A stretch of 64,000 nt of DNA, taken from assembly GCA_000972765.1 (NCBI GenBank), contig CP011265.1:1836001-1900000 (forward strand). Direction: 5' to 3'. Positions within the stretch are counted from its first letter, which is position 1. Each line of letters begins with the position of its first letter. Below, piece after piece: positions 16,861 through 30,749 of this stretch. The notes beneath the pieces were generated by a model that had not been told where the DNA came from, made no database searches, and saw only the letters and a list, made by a program, of their open reading frames with translations. Origin of the DNA: Verrucomicrobia bacterium IMCC26134. GTDB taxonomy: Bacteria; Verrucomicrobiota; Verrucomicrobiia; Opitutales; Opitutaceae. The translations under genes were made by a program, and so were the position numbers.

Positions 16861-18629
16861 TTGCGAAGGGCTGGCGATGCTCGTGCCGCAAAGCCTCGGA
16901 CTTTCTTTAAACATCACGACCAGTCTGCTGGATTGCTCGTTGCGCTTAGGAATGTTCTCAACGGCGCTAAAGCCCAGAAGTTTAACGAAGAACTACTAAG
17001 CGAGCGAAACCTCGCCCGCCAGGCCGCCACCACCCGCGCCGAACACCTCGCCGTGGAGGCACAGGCGGCGGTATTGGCCAAGGCCGTTTTTCTCGCCAAG
17101 ATGTCCCATGAAATACGCACGCCGACGAATGCGGTCATTGGCATGTCTCACCTCCTTCTCGATCCCCCCCTCAACCCAGAGCAGCGGGAATACGCCCATA
17201 CCATATTTAGCGGAGGAGAGTCGCTCCTTTACCTTATCAATAACATATTGGATTTCTCGAGGATCGACTCCGGCCACTTCGAGCCCGAACTCGCACCGCT
17301 GAGTCTGCGTGACTGCATTGAGAGCGCCATCGAGGAATTGGCCATCCCTGCCAATGCAAAGGGCCTTGAACTGCTCTATAGGCTGGAGGACTGCGTGCCC
17401 GAATCCGTCTTGGGTGATATGGCCCGAATCCGCCAGATTCTGGTCAACCTCATCGACAACGCGGTCAAGTTCACCGAACACGGTGAGATTCTCGTAACCG
17501 TCTCCGCAGCGCCTGTAGTTCCATGGGAAATCCACGGTCAACTTCGCTTCTCCGTGCGCGACACGGGCATTGGTATTCCCTTCGCTCGTTTTGATCGCCT
17601 CTTCAAGACCTTCAGCCGGGTCGTCACCTCCAGCACGCGTAAATATGGCGGCACTGGCCTTGGGTTCTCCATCTGCAATAAACTCGTTGCGTGCATGGGC
17701 GGTCGTATCCGCGTGGAATCAATTCCGGACCGGGGTTCTGATTTCCGGTTCGACCTCCCCCTGCATCCAACTCCTTCGTTGCAATACGCCCCTCCTCTTC
17801 CCCCCGCCCTTACTTGCAGGTCGCAAGGTTTTGCTTGTAGTCAGTAACCTCACTCGGCTCAAGAATCTTACCCGCCGCATTCGGCGTTGGGGCTTAATCC
17901 CCGCCACTGCGACTTCAGCTCGAGCCGCCGTCCGTCTCGTGGACGAAAGGCACCCCTTCGACATCACTATCTTGGACTTTAAGATTCCCGATATGGACGG
18001 CGGCCAACTCGCCACCGAGCTCCGCCGTCGTCACTTCCCCAAACAACTTCCCTTGATCGCAATATCTACGCTTGGAGATTACGGTCAGGAACTCAACGTT
18101 GAGCCCTATCGGTTGCCTTCTCACCAAGCCCCTGAAAATCTCCGTCCTCTTCAAAGCCATTACTAGTTTCTTCGAATCCAATCCAGTGCCTTCCGATCGT
18201 CTGCCCGTGCTGGACAACCAGCACGCCATACGTCACCCGCTGCGCATTTTGCTCGCCGAAGATCAGGCCGTGAACCTTCGCGTCGCCCAGTTAATGCTGT
18301 CTCGCCTGGGCTACACGTGCACCTGTGTTTCAGATGGCCGCCAGGTTATTGATCTGGTGACCCTTGATTCCTTTGATGCCATCCTGCTGGATGTCCAGAT
18401 GCCGTCACTCGACGGGCTCAAAACGGCCGCCGAGCTTGTCGCCACCCTGCCCGTATCTGTTCGCCCTTGGATTATTGCCATGACCGCCAACGCCATGGAG
18501 GGTGACCGTGAAGAATGCCTTGCCGCCGGCATGGATGATTACCTCTCCAAACCCATCTCCGCCAAACCACTGGCTCAAGCCCTGACTAATGCCTCCGAGC
18601 GGCTCGCTTTACGTCGCGTTATCAAGTAA
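16861..18629 (+). pseudogene. Hybrid histidine kinase broken by two frameshifts
   Basis: Three overlapping open frames encode successive parts of one protein. Part 1 (to 17847) holds HisKA with MSHEIRTP (His codon at 17107) and an HATPase domain. Part 2 (about 17810-18110) is a receiver-like domain whose first strand reads VLLVVSN, lacking the acidic pair, but which keeps DFKIPDMDG. Part 3 (about 18112-18629) is a full receiver with LLAEDQ, LLDVQMPSLDG and LSKPIS. The frame moves by one base near the C-run at 17800-17805 and again near 18110-18114, where LTKPLKIS resumes in frame 3. Each is consistent with one extra base, so gene decay or assembly errors are both possible. The N-terminal sensor part also looks truncated. 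Confidence 0.75.
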
Positions 18630-18651
18630 CAAATAGGACCTTCTTCACCTC

Positions 18652-20352
18652 ATGCCCGCCATCCCAAGGCCCCTTATCGAACACGGTCGCATCGCAGCCC
18701 TCCGCAGGCTGGGGCTGCTTGATACCGCCGCCGAAGAAAACTTTGACCGTGTTTCCCGCCTTGCCGCGCGTATTTTGGAAACACCTGTCGTGCTCCTTTC
18801 TTTTGTCGAAGAGGATCGTCAGTTTTTCAAATCCTCCATCGGCCTCACGGGCGAAGTAGCAGTCTCACGCCAGACGCCGCTCAGCCACTCATTTTGCCAA
18901 TACGTTGTTACATCGGCCGCGCCTCTTATCGTTGAGGATGCCCCAAACCACCCGCTAGTCTGCGGAAATCTTGCCATCCCCGAACTTGGCGTGGCCGCCT
19001 ATCTGGGCATTCCAATCCACGATGAAGAAGGCTACGTGCTTGGTTCGTTATGCGCCATCGACCACAAGCCGCGTAAATGGTCCGAAGCCCAAATCGCACT
19101 GCTCAAGGATCTGGCTGCCCTTGTCATGAGTGAGTTGGCCTTGCGTCAGCGCAATCAAGCTCTGCAAACCGCAAACGCAAACGCGGTGGAGGCCACCCGC
19201 GCCAAGGCCGAGTTCATGGCCAACATGTCGCACGAGATTCGCAACCCGATGAACGCCATCATCGGCATGTCCGACCTGCTTATCGACACCGAGCTCACCG
19301 CCGAGCAACGCGAATTCGCGAGCATTATCCGCAAGGGGGGCGCATCGCTGCTCGCCCTCATCAACGACATTCTGGATTATTCAAAGGTAGAGTCTGGCAA
19401 ACTCGTGCTCGAACAGGTCCCCGTCTCCCTGCACGGATGCATCGACCTCGCCCTCGATCTCACTCGCCACGCCACCACGGAAAAGGGCCTCGCCGTATCC
19501 GCCTCAATCGCTGCCGACGTGCCTACGCTCATTCTGGGCGACCCCAACCGCATCGGACAGATTCTGGTCAATCTGATCGGCAATGCGGTCAAGTTCACCG
19601 CAAAGGGCGAGGTATTGATCTCCGTCACCCGGATACCCGCCACCCCTGCACTGACGGAGCAACTCCTTTTCTCTGTGCGCGACACGGGCATCGGCATCTC
19701 AGCTGACCGGCTCGACCGGCTTTTCAAGGCATTCAGTCAGGTCGATGACTCCACCACGCGCAACTACGGTGGCACCGGACTCGGCCTATCGATATGCGAG
19801 GGCCTGGTTAAATGCATGGGCGGCCGCATACGTGTCACCTCCTCCCCAGGTGCAGGTTCCGATTTTCAATTCGAACTTCCCTTGCATATCTACAAAGAAG
19901 TGGGCTCTGCTGCTGACGGCATTTCCACCTCTCATTCCATGACCGATTGTAATGCGGTTGCCTCCGCGCCACTGCGCATCCTTGTCGCCGAGGATAACCA
20001 CACAAACCAGGGTGTTATTCGCCTCTTTCTCAATCGACTCGGCCACACTTGCACCATTGTGGACGACGGCGTCGAAGCCATGGCGGCCACCCTCGCCCAA
20101 TCGTTTGATGTCATACTTCTGGATGTGCAGATGCCTCGACTCGACGGCTTCGAGACTGCCCGCCGGCTATGCGCCGCCCTCCCGGTCGGCAACCGTCCGT
20201 GGATCATCGCTTTGACCGCCCAAGCCCTGCAAGGAGACAGAGAAAAATGTCTTTCCGCAGGGATGGACGATTACCTCGCCAAGCCCATGAACAGCAGCTC
20301 ACTGGCCAAGGCCCTCGCCTATGCCAAGGAACAACTGGCCGTCCGTCGCTAA
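18652..20352 (+). CDS. Hybrid sensor histidine kinase: GAF-HisKA-HATPase-REC
   Basis: 566-aa soluble hybrid kinase. An N-terminal GAF domain (about 20-165, with [16 protein letters not shown] and [14 protein letters not shown]) has the form often seen as a redox or small-molecule sensor. It is followed by HisKA ([11 protein letters not shown], His194), HATPase (N-box [11 protein letters not shown]-box GGTGLGLSI) and a receiver domain (LVAEDN, Asp491 in [17 protein letters not shown]). No membrane segment is present. It starts 22 bases after the broken paralogue and is followed 51 bases later by H-NOX, so it belongs to the same signalling block. An external HPt and output regulator would be needed. 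Confidence 0.92.
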   Translation: MPAIPRPLIEHGRIAALRRLGLLDTAAEENFDRVSRLAARILETPVVLLSFVEEDRQFFKSSIGLTGEVAVSRQTPLSHSFCQYVVTSAAPLIVEDAPNHPLVCGNLAIPELGVAAYLGIPIHDEEGYVLGSLCAIDHKPRKWSEAQIALLKDLAALVMSELALRQRNQALQTANANAVEATRAKAEFMANMSHEIRNPMNAIIGMSDLLIDTELTAEQREFASIIRKGGASLLALINDILDYSKVESGKLVLEQVPVSLHGCIDLALDLTRHATTEKGLAVSASIAADVPTLILGDPNRIGQILVNLIGNAVKFTAKGEVLISVTRIPATPALTEQLLFSVRDTGIGISADRLDRLFKAFSQVDDSTTRNYGGTGLGLSICEGLVKCMGGRIRVTSSPGAGSDFQFELPLHIYKEVGSAADGISTSHSMTDCNAVASAPLRILVAEDNHTNQGVIRLFLNRLGHTCTIVDDGVEAMAATLAQSFDVILLDVQMPRLDGFETARRLCAALPVGNRPWIIALTAQALQGDREKCLSAGMDDYLAKPMNSSSLAKALAYAKEQLAVRR

Positions 20353-20403
20353 GCCAACTCATATTGCCCGCAACCGCTCTGTAACTTTTAATCTTCTCGA
20401 ATC

Positions 20404-20970
20404 ATGAAAGGAATGGTTTTTACCCAGCTCATAGAAATGGCCGACACGATGCTCGGCCCGGATCAGGTCGAGGCAATCATTGCCAAAGCCGACCTTCCCT
20501 CCGGAGGCGCCTATACTGCCGTCGGCAACTATCCCCACTCCGAAGCCGTGACCCTTGTGGGGGCATTCAGCGAGGCCTCCGGCGTGCCAGTCCCCGCACT
20601 GCTTGAGGGCTTTGGCGAGCACATGCTGCGCTTTTTCCACTCCAATTATCCCGCTTTCTTCAGCACCTGTCCCGACGCCTTTACTTTTCTCGAAAGCGTG
20701 GAGACCTACGTCCATGTCGAGGTGAAAAAACTTTACCCCGACGCCGAGTTGCCCCGCTTCTCCACCTACCGCATGGGACCTGGCCGACTCCGCTTCGACT
20801 ACTACTCGTCCCGCCATCTCGAGAACCTCGCCGCCGGACTCATCAAGGGCACGTTGAAGCTCTATAACGAATACGCCGTCGTCACGCACGATTCGATTGA
20901 GGGTGAGCATGGGCCTTGCGTGCGTTTCCTCATAGATAAAACGACTTCTTCGATTCAGCCTTCCGCGTGA
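20404..20970 (+). CDS. H-NOX heme nitric-oxide/oxygen sensor
   Basis: 188-aa heme-binding gas sensor of the HNOB family. The N-terminus MKGMVFTQLIEM is the family opening. The proximal heme ligand should be His104 in YVHVEV, and the heme-propionate motif Y-x-S-x-R is Y133-Y134-S135-S136-R137. The position matching the distal Tyr140 of the oxygen-binding Thermoanaerobacter protein falls near Leu142, an apolar residue, which favours NO selectivity over O2 (inference from motif spacing). The stop overlaps the GTG start of the following hybrid kinase (GTGA), the usual arrangement for H-NOX and its partner kinase. Confidence 0.92.
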   Translation: MKGMVFTQLIEMADTMLGPDQVEAIIAKADLPSGGAYTAVGNYPHSEAVTLVGAFSEASGVPVPALLEGFGEHMLRFFHSNYPAFFSTCPDAFTFLESVETYVHVEVKKLYPDAELPRFSTYRMGPGRLRFDYYSSRHLENLAAGLIKGTLKLYNEYAVVTHDSIEGEHGPCVRFLIDKTTSSIQPSA

Positions 20971-22322
20971 TCCCCCAGGAGCATACGCCCGCAGATCCCG
21001 TTTTGCTTGCCCGTCGTCTTGACCGGGAGCGCCGTGCCCGACTGGAGTCCGAGCGTTTGCTGGAGGCGAAATCCCGCGAACTCCATCTCGCGAATCAGGA
21101 CCTCGCCCAGCTCAACACCCGCCTCGAAGCTCGCGTTGCCGAGCGCACGCATGAACTCGAGGTCGCCCGCCAAGACGCCGTCAAAGCCAGTGCGGCCAAA
21201 AGCGAGTTCTTCGCCCATATGAGCCACGAGATCCGCACTCCGCTCAACGGCGTCATCGGTGCCGCCGCCTTGCTGCGCAACGACCTCACTCACCCCCAGC
21301 ACCTCACCCTGATCGATACCGTCACCTCCTCCGCCGATATCCTGCTCGCACTGGTTAACGATGTGCTGGACTTCGAGCGAATAGAGTCCGGACGGCTCGA
21401 GTTCTTTCCTGCGCCATTTGACCTTCCGTCCGTAATCGCTCGGTGCGGTGAACTTTTTGGACCCAGTGCCCGGGCCAAGGGCCTGGAGCTAGTCCTGTCC
21501 TGCCGGCTACCCGACTCACTACTAGTTGTCGGCGACACGCTACGTCTCCAGCAGGTCCTCGTCAACTTGGTCGGCAATGCGGTCAAGTTCACCCGCACCG
21601 GAAAGGTAACCCTCACCGTTGAGCCCCAGCCTCGCAACCCGGGAGAGTCTTCACGCTACCAGTTCAGCGTGGCCGACACGGGTCCAGGCCTCGACGTAGA
21701 GCAACAGGCACGCCTGTTTCAACCCTACTCGCAGGCTGGCCGTAATCCCGCGGATCGCAAAGGTGGGTCGGGCCTTGGTCTGGTCACTTGCGAACGCCTC
21801 GTCACGCTGGCCGGCGGCAAGCTAGAACTTCAGAGTCGGCCCGGCATCGGTTCGGTTTTCACCTTCACTTTGACTCTGCCAGAAGCGCTTATCGTCGGCC
21901 ACCATGCAGCACCCTCCGCGCTCTCCATTCCAAAGGATGTAAACTCGCTGCGCATCGTCATCGCCGACGACGTCAAAACGAACGTGGACGTTCTCAATCT
22001 TATCCTCTGCCGCATGGGTCATACCGTCACCCCCTATCTGTCCGGCCTTGAGGCGATCGAACACGTTCAAACCAAGCCCGCCGATCTTGTGTTCCTCGAC
22101 CTGCATATGCCAACGGTGGACGGTTTCGAGGCCGCCCGTCGCATCCGTGCCATTCCCAACGTGGGCGCGCGGATCGGACTCATCGCCTTCACCGCCGACG
22201 CCCAGGTGGAGACAAACGACGCCTGCCTCGCCGTCGGCTTTGATGCCTGTCTGCACAAACCCATCCGTCCCACCCTGGTCAAGGAAACCATCGCCCGGGT
22301 TTACGCTAAGCGATCGGTTTAA
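20967..22322 (+). CDS. H-NOX-associated hybrid sensor histidine kinase
   Basis: 451-aa soluble hybrid kinase. A long N-terminal coiled coil (residues 10-75, including [17 protein letters not shown]) takes the place of a sensor domain. HisKA follows with [11 protein letters not shown] (His87), then HATPase ([24 protein letters not shown]) and a C-terminal receiver ([28 protein letters not shown]). The GTG start overlaps the H-NOX stop, so the H-NOX protein most likely binds this kinase and controls its autophosphorylation. It has no DNA-binding or GGDEF output, so phosphate must move on, perhaps through the HPt protein at 16041. Confidence 0.92.
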   Translation: MIPQEHTPADPVLLARRLDRERRARLESERLLEAKSRELHLANQDLAQLNTRLEARVAERTHELEVARQDAVKASAAKSEFFAHMSHEIRTPLNGVIGAAALLRNDLTHPQHLTLIDTVTSSADILLALVNDVLDFERIESGRLEFFPAPFDLPSVIARCGELFGPSARAKGLELVLSCRLPDSLLVVGDTLRLQQVLVNLVGNAVKFTRTGKVTLTVEPQPRNPGESSRYQFSVADTGPGLDVEQQARLFQPYSQAGRNPADRKGGSGLGLVTCERLVTLAGGKLELQSRPGIGSVFTFTLTLPEALIVGHHAAPSALSIPKDVNSLRIVIADDVKTNVDVLNLILCRMGHTVTPYLSGLEAIEHVQTKPADLVFLDLHMPTVDGFEAARRIRAIPNVGARIGLIAFTADAQVETNDACLAVGFDACLHKPIRPTLVKETIARVYAKRSV

Positions 22323-22480
22323 GATAGCTTGCACCCCCGCTCGCCCCCAAGAAGTGCCGCGGCGCCGGTCTGCTTCGCCGTTGAGCCGCTCCGGCATCAT
22401 CGCCCTCGTGCCTACGCTTAATTCTTACAGGCAACTTTGATGTCGCTCGAAAAACTTCCTGCCCCCCTTTTTACAGATAG

Positions 22481-25777
<3,297 letters not shown>

Positions 25778-25827
25778 GCCCTTCCTTCAACCCACTCGCC
25801 GTCGCGATCATCCGACCGAATTCATTC

Positions 25828-28275
25828 ATGAACTCAGCCCGCGCCCTGCTCACACTTTTCTTTTCTATCGCGTTCAGCGCCCTGCACAGCGCTCAGCCGT
25901 CCTCCATCCCGGTTCGCGCTGCTGTGCCTGATTCCACGCGTATCCTGCCCATATCCGGCGATACCGCCGTCGGCACGCGTCACGCACTGTTCACCCACCG
26001 CCGCACTCAATACGCCGCCTTCTTCGCGGCCGACTCCACGCTGGTCCTCGCTCGCCGCGCGATTGGTTCCGACACCTGGGAAACACACTCCACTCGACAC
26101 GCCATCACCGCTTCCGATACCGCCAACGCCCTTGCGTTCGTCGTCGATGGCGCAGGCTTTCTGCACGTGGCATGGACGGGTTCCGGCGACACGCTCAACT
26201 ATACTCGTTCCGTATCCACGGAATCACTGGAGCTCGGCCCGCTTCAACCGCTGCCGGGATCGTCCGACTCCCGATTGACGGCGCCTTTCTTTCTCCTCCA
26301 GGCCAATGGTGATTTACTTTTTCTCCACCACCGCGACACCACCGCAGGAAGCGGTCTCACCCTCCATCGCTACGCCATCTCCACCGGCACGTGGTCCAGT
26401 GTCCAGGAAAAGCTCGTTGCTGACGACGCCCGGCGCGCCGCCTCCGCCACTCTGGCATTCGATCGCTACGGCATGCTGCATCTTGCCTGGATTTGGCAGG
26501 CGACCGGCGCCGCTTCCACGCCCCGCGATATCGCTTATGCCCGCTCCGCCGACGGTGGCGAGACATGGACAGGCAGCGATGGCCTCAAGCCACTCGCGCT
26601 CCCCCTCACCGCCGCCACCGCCGAGCGCGCCCTTAGCCTAGTGGAAAACGCGGGCCCGTTGACGCAGTCCACAATCGCCGCCGACAATGAGGGCCACCCG
26701 CTCATTGCCGGATGGTGGGCCTCCGACGGCTCGGCATTTCCTCAACTTCACCTCCTTCGCCACAATGGCAACGAATGGCAGCTGCAGTCCATGACTCACC
26801 GCCAGACCCGACTCACCGGCGAAAAAAATGCCGCCCCGATTTCTCCGCGTCCCCTGCTTTATTGCTCACGCGGTGTAAAAAACGACCTCGCCGCCTACCT
26901 CGTTTACCGCGACGACGAACAGGCTGGTCGCACGGTCATAGCCAGCTGCGAAAACATCGCCGCCACTCCGCCAGTCTGGACCGTCAAAAAACTCAACGAC
27001 TCCTCCCTCGGCACTTGCGAACCAGCGGCGGATCCCGAGCTTTGGCGTCGTTTTAAACAGCTCCACCTTCTTGTCTCAGCAGCCGCGCCAACCCCTGGCG
27101 GCTCCCTGGCGTCCCGTCCGCTCGCCTCGCTCATCTGGAGCCCTTACCTCGAGCGCATGGCCACCGTCCGTGCCTCGAACCCTGATCCGATCCCGCTAAG
27201 TTCGGACGACGCTAAACTCGACCGACCCCTTGTGCCCGTCGATATTCTCGCGCTGTTGGAGCGTGCCGCCGACTGGCAGCTCGCAGCTCCTTACAAGCGC
27301 GATTTGCGCGGCTGGGAAATAGCGCCGTTTTACATCGGCGCCCTTGAGGTTTCCCGTCTCTCGAGTTCCCCACGCCTCGCCTCCGCTCTCTCCGCGCGTT
27401 TCGAGGACTTGAAATGGAGCACTCGCTCGTCGCGCTACCACGCTGATGATCACTGCGTCATTCAGGCTTACGCCGAGTTGCACCGTCGCAGCGGCGATCG
27501 TAGCGCCATGGCTCCGTCCCTCGCCCTCTTCGATCAAATTCTGGCCAAGCCCGCACTCACCCCGCTCGACTGGGGCTACAAGTTCGCCCAGGACCGATGG
27601 ACTTGGTGCGACGCCCTTTTCATGGCCCCCGCCTCCTGGCTCGACGCCTACCTGCTCACCGCCGACCGCCGTTACCTAGACTTCATGAACTCAGAGTGGT
27701 GGCTCACCACCGACGCCCTTTTCTCGTCTGCGGACGGACTCTTTTTCCGCGATGAAAGCTTCCTCGACCTCCGTGAACCCAATGGCCGCCGCATTTATTG
27801 GTCCCGGGGCAACGGCTGGGTCGTCGCCGGCCTCGCCCGCGTGCTCTCCCGCTTCCCGCGCGACCACGTCGACTATCCTCGTTACGTCCGCCTCTACGAG
27901 CGCATGATGGAAGCCGTCCTCGCCACTCAACAGTCTGACGGGCTCTGGCGCCCCGGCCTGCTCGACCCCGCCGCCCACTCCGTCATCGAGTCCAGCGGCA
28001 GCGGCTTCAACTGTTACGCCTTGGCCTGGGGGCTCAATCACGGTCTGCTCGACCGCACGCGCTTCGAGCCCGCCACCCGTCGTGCGTGGAACGCCCTCGC
28101 TGCCTGCGTGAACTCTGATGGCAGGCTCGAGCACGTCCAACCTGTTGGAAGTGCTCCGGCGAACTTCTCCCCCACCCACACCGACGCGTTCGGCGTCGGA
28201 GCCCTCCTCCTTGCCGGCTCCGAGATCCATGCCCTCGCCACCGGCCGCCCCTCGCCGGTTTATAACCAAAAGTGA
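25828..28275 (+). CDS. Secreted BNR-repeat + GH105 unsaturated uronyl hydrolase
   Basis: 815-aa two-domain enzyme with a signal peptide (MNSARALLTLFFSIAFSALH). The N-terminal half (about 30-440) is a BNR/sialidase-like beta-propeller with SADGGETW and related Asp-box-type turns. The C-terminal half (about 470-800) is an (alpha/alpha)6 barrel of the GH88/GH105 type, with YHADDHCVIQAYAEL, WTWCDALFMAPASW (likely catalytic Asp) and YWSRGNGWVVAGL. GH105 enzymes cleave unsaturated uronic acids from oligosaccharides left by polysaccharide lyases, so the product of a lyase such as the heparinase-like protein at 34073 could feed it. I chose the ATG at 25828, past the lacZ end, for its signal peptide. 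Confidence 0.85.
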   Translation: MNSARALLTLFFSIAFSALHSAQPSSIPVRAAVPDSTRILPISGDTAVGTRHALFTHRRTQYAAFFAADSTLVLARRAIGSDTWETHSTRHAITASDTANALAFVVDGAGFLHVAWTGSGDTLNYTRSVSTESLELGPLQPLPGSSDSRLTAPFFLLQANGDLLFLHHRDTTAGSGLTLHRYAISTGTWSSVQEKLVADDARRAASATLAFDRYGMLHLAWIWQATGAASTPRDIAYARSADGGETWTGSDGLKPLALPLTAATAERALSLVENAGPLTQSTIAADNEGHPLIAGWWASDGSAFPQLHLLRHNGNEWQLQSMTHRQTRLTGEKNAAPISPRPLLYCSRGVKNDLAAYLVYRDDEQAGRTVIASCENIAATPPVWTVKKLNDSSLGTCEPAADPELWRRFKQLHLLVSAAAPTPGGSLASRPLASLIWSPYLERMATVRASNPDPIPLSSDDAKLDRPLVPVDILALLERAADWQLAAPYKRDLRGWEIAPFYIGALEVSRLSSSPRLASALSARFEDLKWSTRSSRYHADDHCVIQAYAELHRRSGDRSAMAPSLALFDQILAKPALTPLDWGYKFAQDRWTWCDALFMAPASWLDAYLLTADRRYLDFMNSEWWLTTDALFSSADGLFFRDESFLDLREPNGRRIYWSRGNGWVVAGLARVLSRFPRDHVDYPRYVRLYERMMEAVLATQQSDGLWRPGLLDPAAHSVIESSGSGFNCYALAWGLNHGLLDRTRFEPATRRAWNALAACVNSDGRLEHVQPVGSAPANFSPTHTDAFGVGALLLAGSEIHALATGRPSPVYNQK

Positions 28276-28377
28276 GGTCAGTCTGACTTCACCTCAGGCG
28301 GCGGACCTCCGCTCGCCTGACTCCGTGCTTGGCTCCTCTCGCCTCGCCCCCTCTCCTCGTGTGAACTCTCACCACGC

Positions 28378-29247
28378 TTGAAGCTCAGTATCCTCATGGC
28401 GGTGCATAACCGTCTCGATCTCACCCGGCTCTGTCTCCCCACGCTCGAGGCCTCTCTCGCCGCATGCCCGGGATTGGCCCCTGAGATCCTGATCGTGGAC
28501 GACTGCAGCACCGATGGCACCCGCGACTTCCTCGCCACCCTGCGCCCGCCCTACCGCGTCATCCTCAACGAGCGCCGGGGGAACTTCGCCATCAACAACA
28601 ACCGCGCCGCCGCCCTCGCACGCGGCGATTTGCTCCTGCTCCTCAACAACGACACCGAGCTCCCCCTCGACTGGCTCCCGCCCCTGCTCGATGCCCTCGC
28701 CACCCGGCCCGACGCCGGCTTCATCGGCAATGTGCAACGCATCCCCGCCACCGGTCGGCTCGATCACCTCGGCATTGTCTTCCCGCCCTGGCTTGTCCCC
28801 GTCCACTACGGCCAGCACCGGCACCAAAACCCTTTCACCGAGGCCGTCCGCCCGTGGAGCGCCGTCACCGCCGCCTGTTGCCTGACTGCCCGCGAGACGT
28901 TTTTCGCCGCCGGCACTTTCGACGAGGCTTATGTCAATGGCTGCGAGGATATCGATCTTTGCCTGCGCATGCACCGCCTCGGTCGCCGCCACTACGTTGC
29001 CAATCGCAGCGAGATCCTGCACCACAAGGGATCCTCGCCCGGCCGTCGCGCCCGCAACGACGCCAACCTCGCCCGCCTCAAATCCCTTTGGGCCGCTACC
29101 CTCCACCGCGACTTCGTGCCCCGCGACGCGCGCCCCGCCGCCCGCAGCTACGTCCTCGGCGCCCTGGCACAGCCTCAACGGGTCAACACCCCAAAACTTC
29201 TCCGCTCCCTGCTGGTTCTCGCTGGCCTCCCCCGCTTCGCCCGCTGA
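28378..29247 (+). CDS. Glycosyltransferase family 2
   Basis: 289-aa GT-A fold transferase. The opening LSILMAVHNRLDL, the ILIVDDCSTDGT sugar-nucleotide motif, the LLLNNDTELP metal-binding region (DxD equivalent NND) and CEDIDLCLRMHR (acceptor/base region) resemble rhamnosyl- or galactofuranosyl-type GT2 enzymes. No membrane segment is present. The predicted start is TTG at 28378. It lies between the glycosidase genes and the exporter genes on the same strand; it may build a glycan or glycolipid that the exporter handles (inference). Confidence 0.87.
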   Translation: MKLSILMAVHNRLDLTRLCLPTLEASLAACPGLAPEILIVDDCSTDGTRDFLATLRPPYRVILNERRGNFAINNNRAAALARGDLLLLLNNDTELPLDWLPPLLDALATRPDAGFIGNVQRIPATGRLDHLGIVFPPWLVPVHYGQHRHQNPFTEAVRPWSAVTAACCLTARETFFAAGTFDEAYVNGCEDIDLCLRMHRLGRRHYVANRSEILHHKGSSPGRRARNDANLARLKSLWAATLHRDFVPRDARPAARSYVLGALAQPQRVNTPKLLRSLLVLAGLPRFAR

Positions 29248-29305
29248 ACCTCACCGCGTTCCCATTTTCCGCGTTTCCATTTCTCCAACAGTCCGCGTCC
29301 TTCTC

Positions 29306-30637
29306 GTGAAAACCACCGTCTTCGCCGCCGCCACCTTCTTCTTCGTGAACTGCGGTTGCCTCGCCGCCGGTCCCGTCACCTACCCCGAGGCCCAGCTCCC
29401 CGAGCTTGCCGCCATCCTCGATGCCGTGCCTGCCAAGGCCCCCGAGCTCATCGTCAACGCCTTTAAACAACAGGAGTCCGGCGCCCGCCTCGATCAGGCT
29501 AAATCCGGCTACTACCCGCGCCTCGATTTCCACGCCAACTTCGGCTACCAGCGCAATGTCTACGAGGGCACCCAGCCCGACACCGATAACTTCGGCCTGG
29601 GCTACAACGCCGTCCTCCGCCGCCCGCTCTTCCACTGGGGCGCCATCGAGGCCCGCATCAAACAGGCCCGTCTTGACTTCGCCAACGAGACTTTCGCCCG
29701 CGAGCTCACCCTCCGCTCCATCAACCGCGGCATCCGCGCCGACTACCTCACCCTCCTCGTCAATCAGGCCGCGCTCCGCCAGGCTACCCTCCGTCGCGAA
29801 CAACTCGCCGGGCAGGGCAAATCCCTCCGCGCCAATCTCGCCGCAGGTCTGCAAAGCTCCACCGAAACCGAGCAAAACGACCTCTCCCTCACCTCCGCCC
29901 TGCTCGACATCGAGCAGCTCGAAGCCGCCCAGGCCCGCATCCTCGCCACCTACCGCCGCACCATCGGCTGGGAGGCCCCCCTCGCCCTCGACGCCTCCCT
30001 CCCTCCCGTAGCCACTGCCGACATCCTGGCCTGGCTCGAGAACGCCCGCGCCACCCGCACCGACGACTGGATCGACGCCCACGGCGAGGTCCTCAGCCGT
30101 CGCAATCTCATCGAACGCGAAAAATCCGAGCTCGTCCGCATCACGTCCCAACAACGTCCGCTGCTCAACGTCTCCGCCTCCGCCGGTCAGGGTCAGGCCA
30201 ATACCGCCGTCCGTGACAACGTCTCCACCTTCACCACCTTCGCCGGCCTCGATGTCTCTTGGAATATTTTCGATGGCTTCGAGACCCGCCACCGCCGCAT
30301 CGAATCCAATCTTCGCCGCCGCCGCGCCGAGTCCGAATTAAAATCCTTCGCGGCCGCCCTCGCCGCCGAGGCCGCCACCCTCCTCGACACCCTTTCGTTC
30401 CAGACCCGTCGGCTCGACCTCGAGCAACGCCGCCTCGTCCTCGCCCGCGCTTCTTTCGCCAGCCAAAAGCTCGACTTCGAACAGGGCCGTCTCGCCGCCC
30501 AGTCCTACCGTGAAAAAACTCTCGCCCTTCAGGACGCCGAGCTCGCCGCCCTCCGCAACCACGCCGCCTTGCTGATGGCCTTCACCGACTACCTCGATCT
30601 CACCTCCCCGATTCCCATCACCAAAACCCACCCGTGA
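29306..30637 (+). CDS. TolC-family outer membrane efflux protein
   Basis: 443-aa outer-membrane channel with two OEP repeats. A short signal peptide (TVFAAATFFFVNCGCLAA) is followed by helical and strand segments typical for the family, such as SGYYPRLDFHANFGYQ, GLDVSWNIFDGFETRHR and LALQDAELAALRNHAALL. I set the GTG at 29306 as start because it gives the signal peptide; the frame extends upstream but overlaps the GT2 gene. It is followed by an adaptor, a permease and an ATPase, so it is the exit duct of that exporter. Confidence 0.88.
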   Translation: MKTTVFAAATFFFVNCGCLAAGPVTYPEAQLPELAAILDAVPAKAPELIVNAFKQQESGARLDQAKSGYYPRLDFHANFGYQRNVYEGTQPDTDNFGLGYNAVLRRPLFHWGAIEARIKQARLDFANETFARELTLRSINRGIRADYLTLLVNQAALRQATLRREQLAGQGKSLRANLAAGLQSSTETEQNDLSLTSALLDIEQLEAAQARILATYRRTIGWEAPLALDASLPPVATADILAWLENARATRTDDWIDAHGEVLSRRNLIEREKSELVRITSQQRPLLNVSASAGQGQANTAVRDNVSTFTTFAGLDVSWNIFDGFETRHRRIESNLRRRRAESELKSFAAALAAEAATLLDTLSFQTRRLDLEQRRLVLARASFASQKLDFEQGRLAAQSYREKTLALQDAELAALRNHAALLMAFTDYLDLTSPIPITKTHP

Positions 30638-30749
30638 GCCCGGCCTGTCGGTTGTATACGCGGCTCACCGCCGCACACCGGCCTTTCGCGTGCCGCTTCT
30701 TTATTCCTATTCCCCGTCTGTAATCTGCGGCCCTTTCCCGCTTAAAAAA

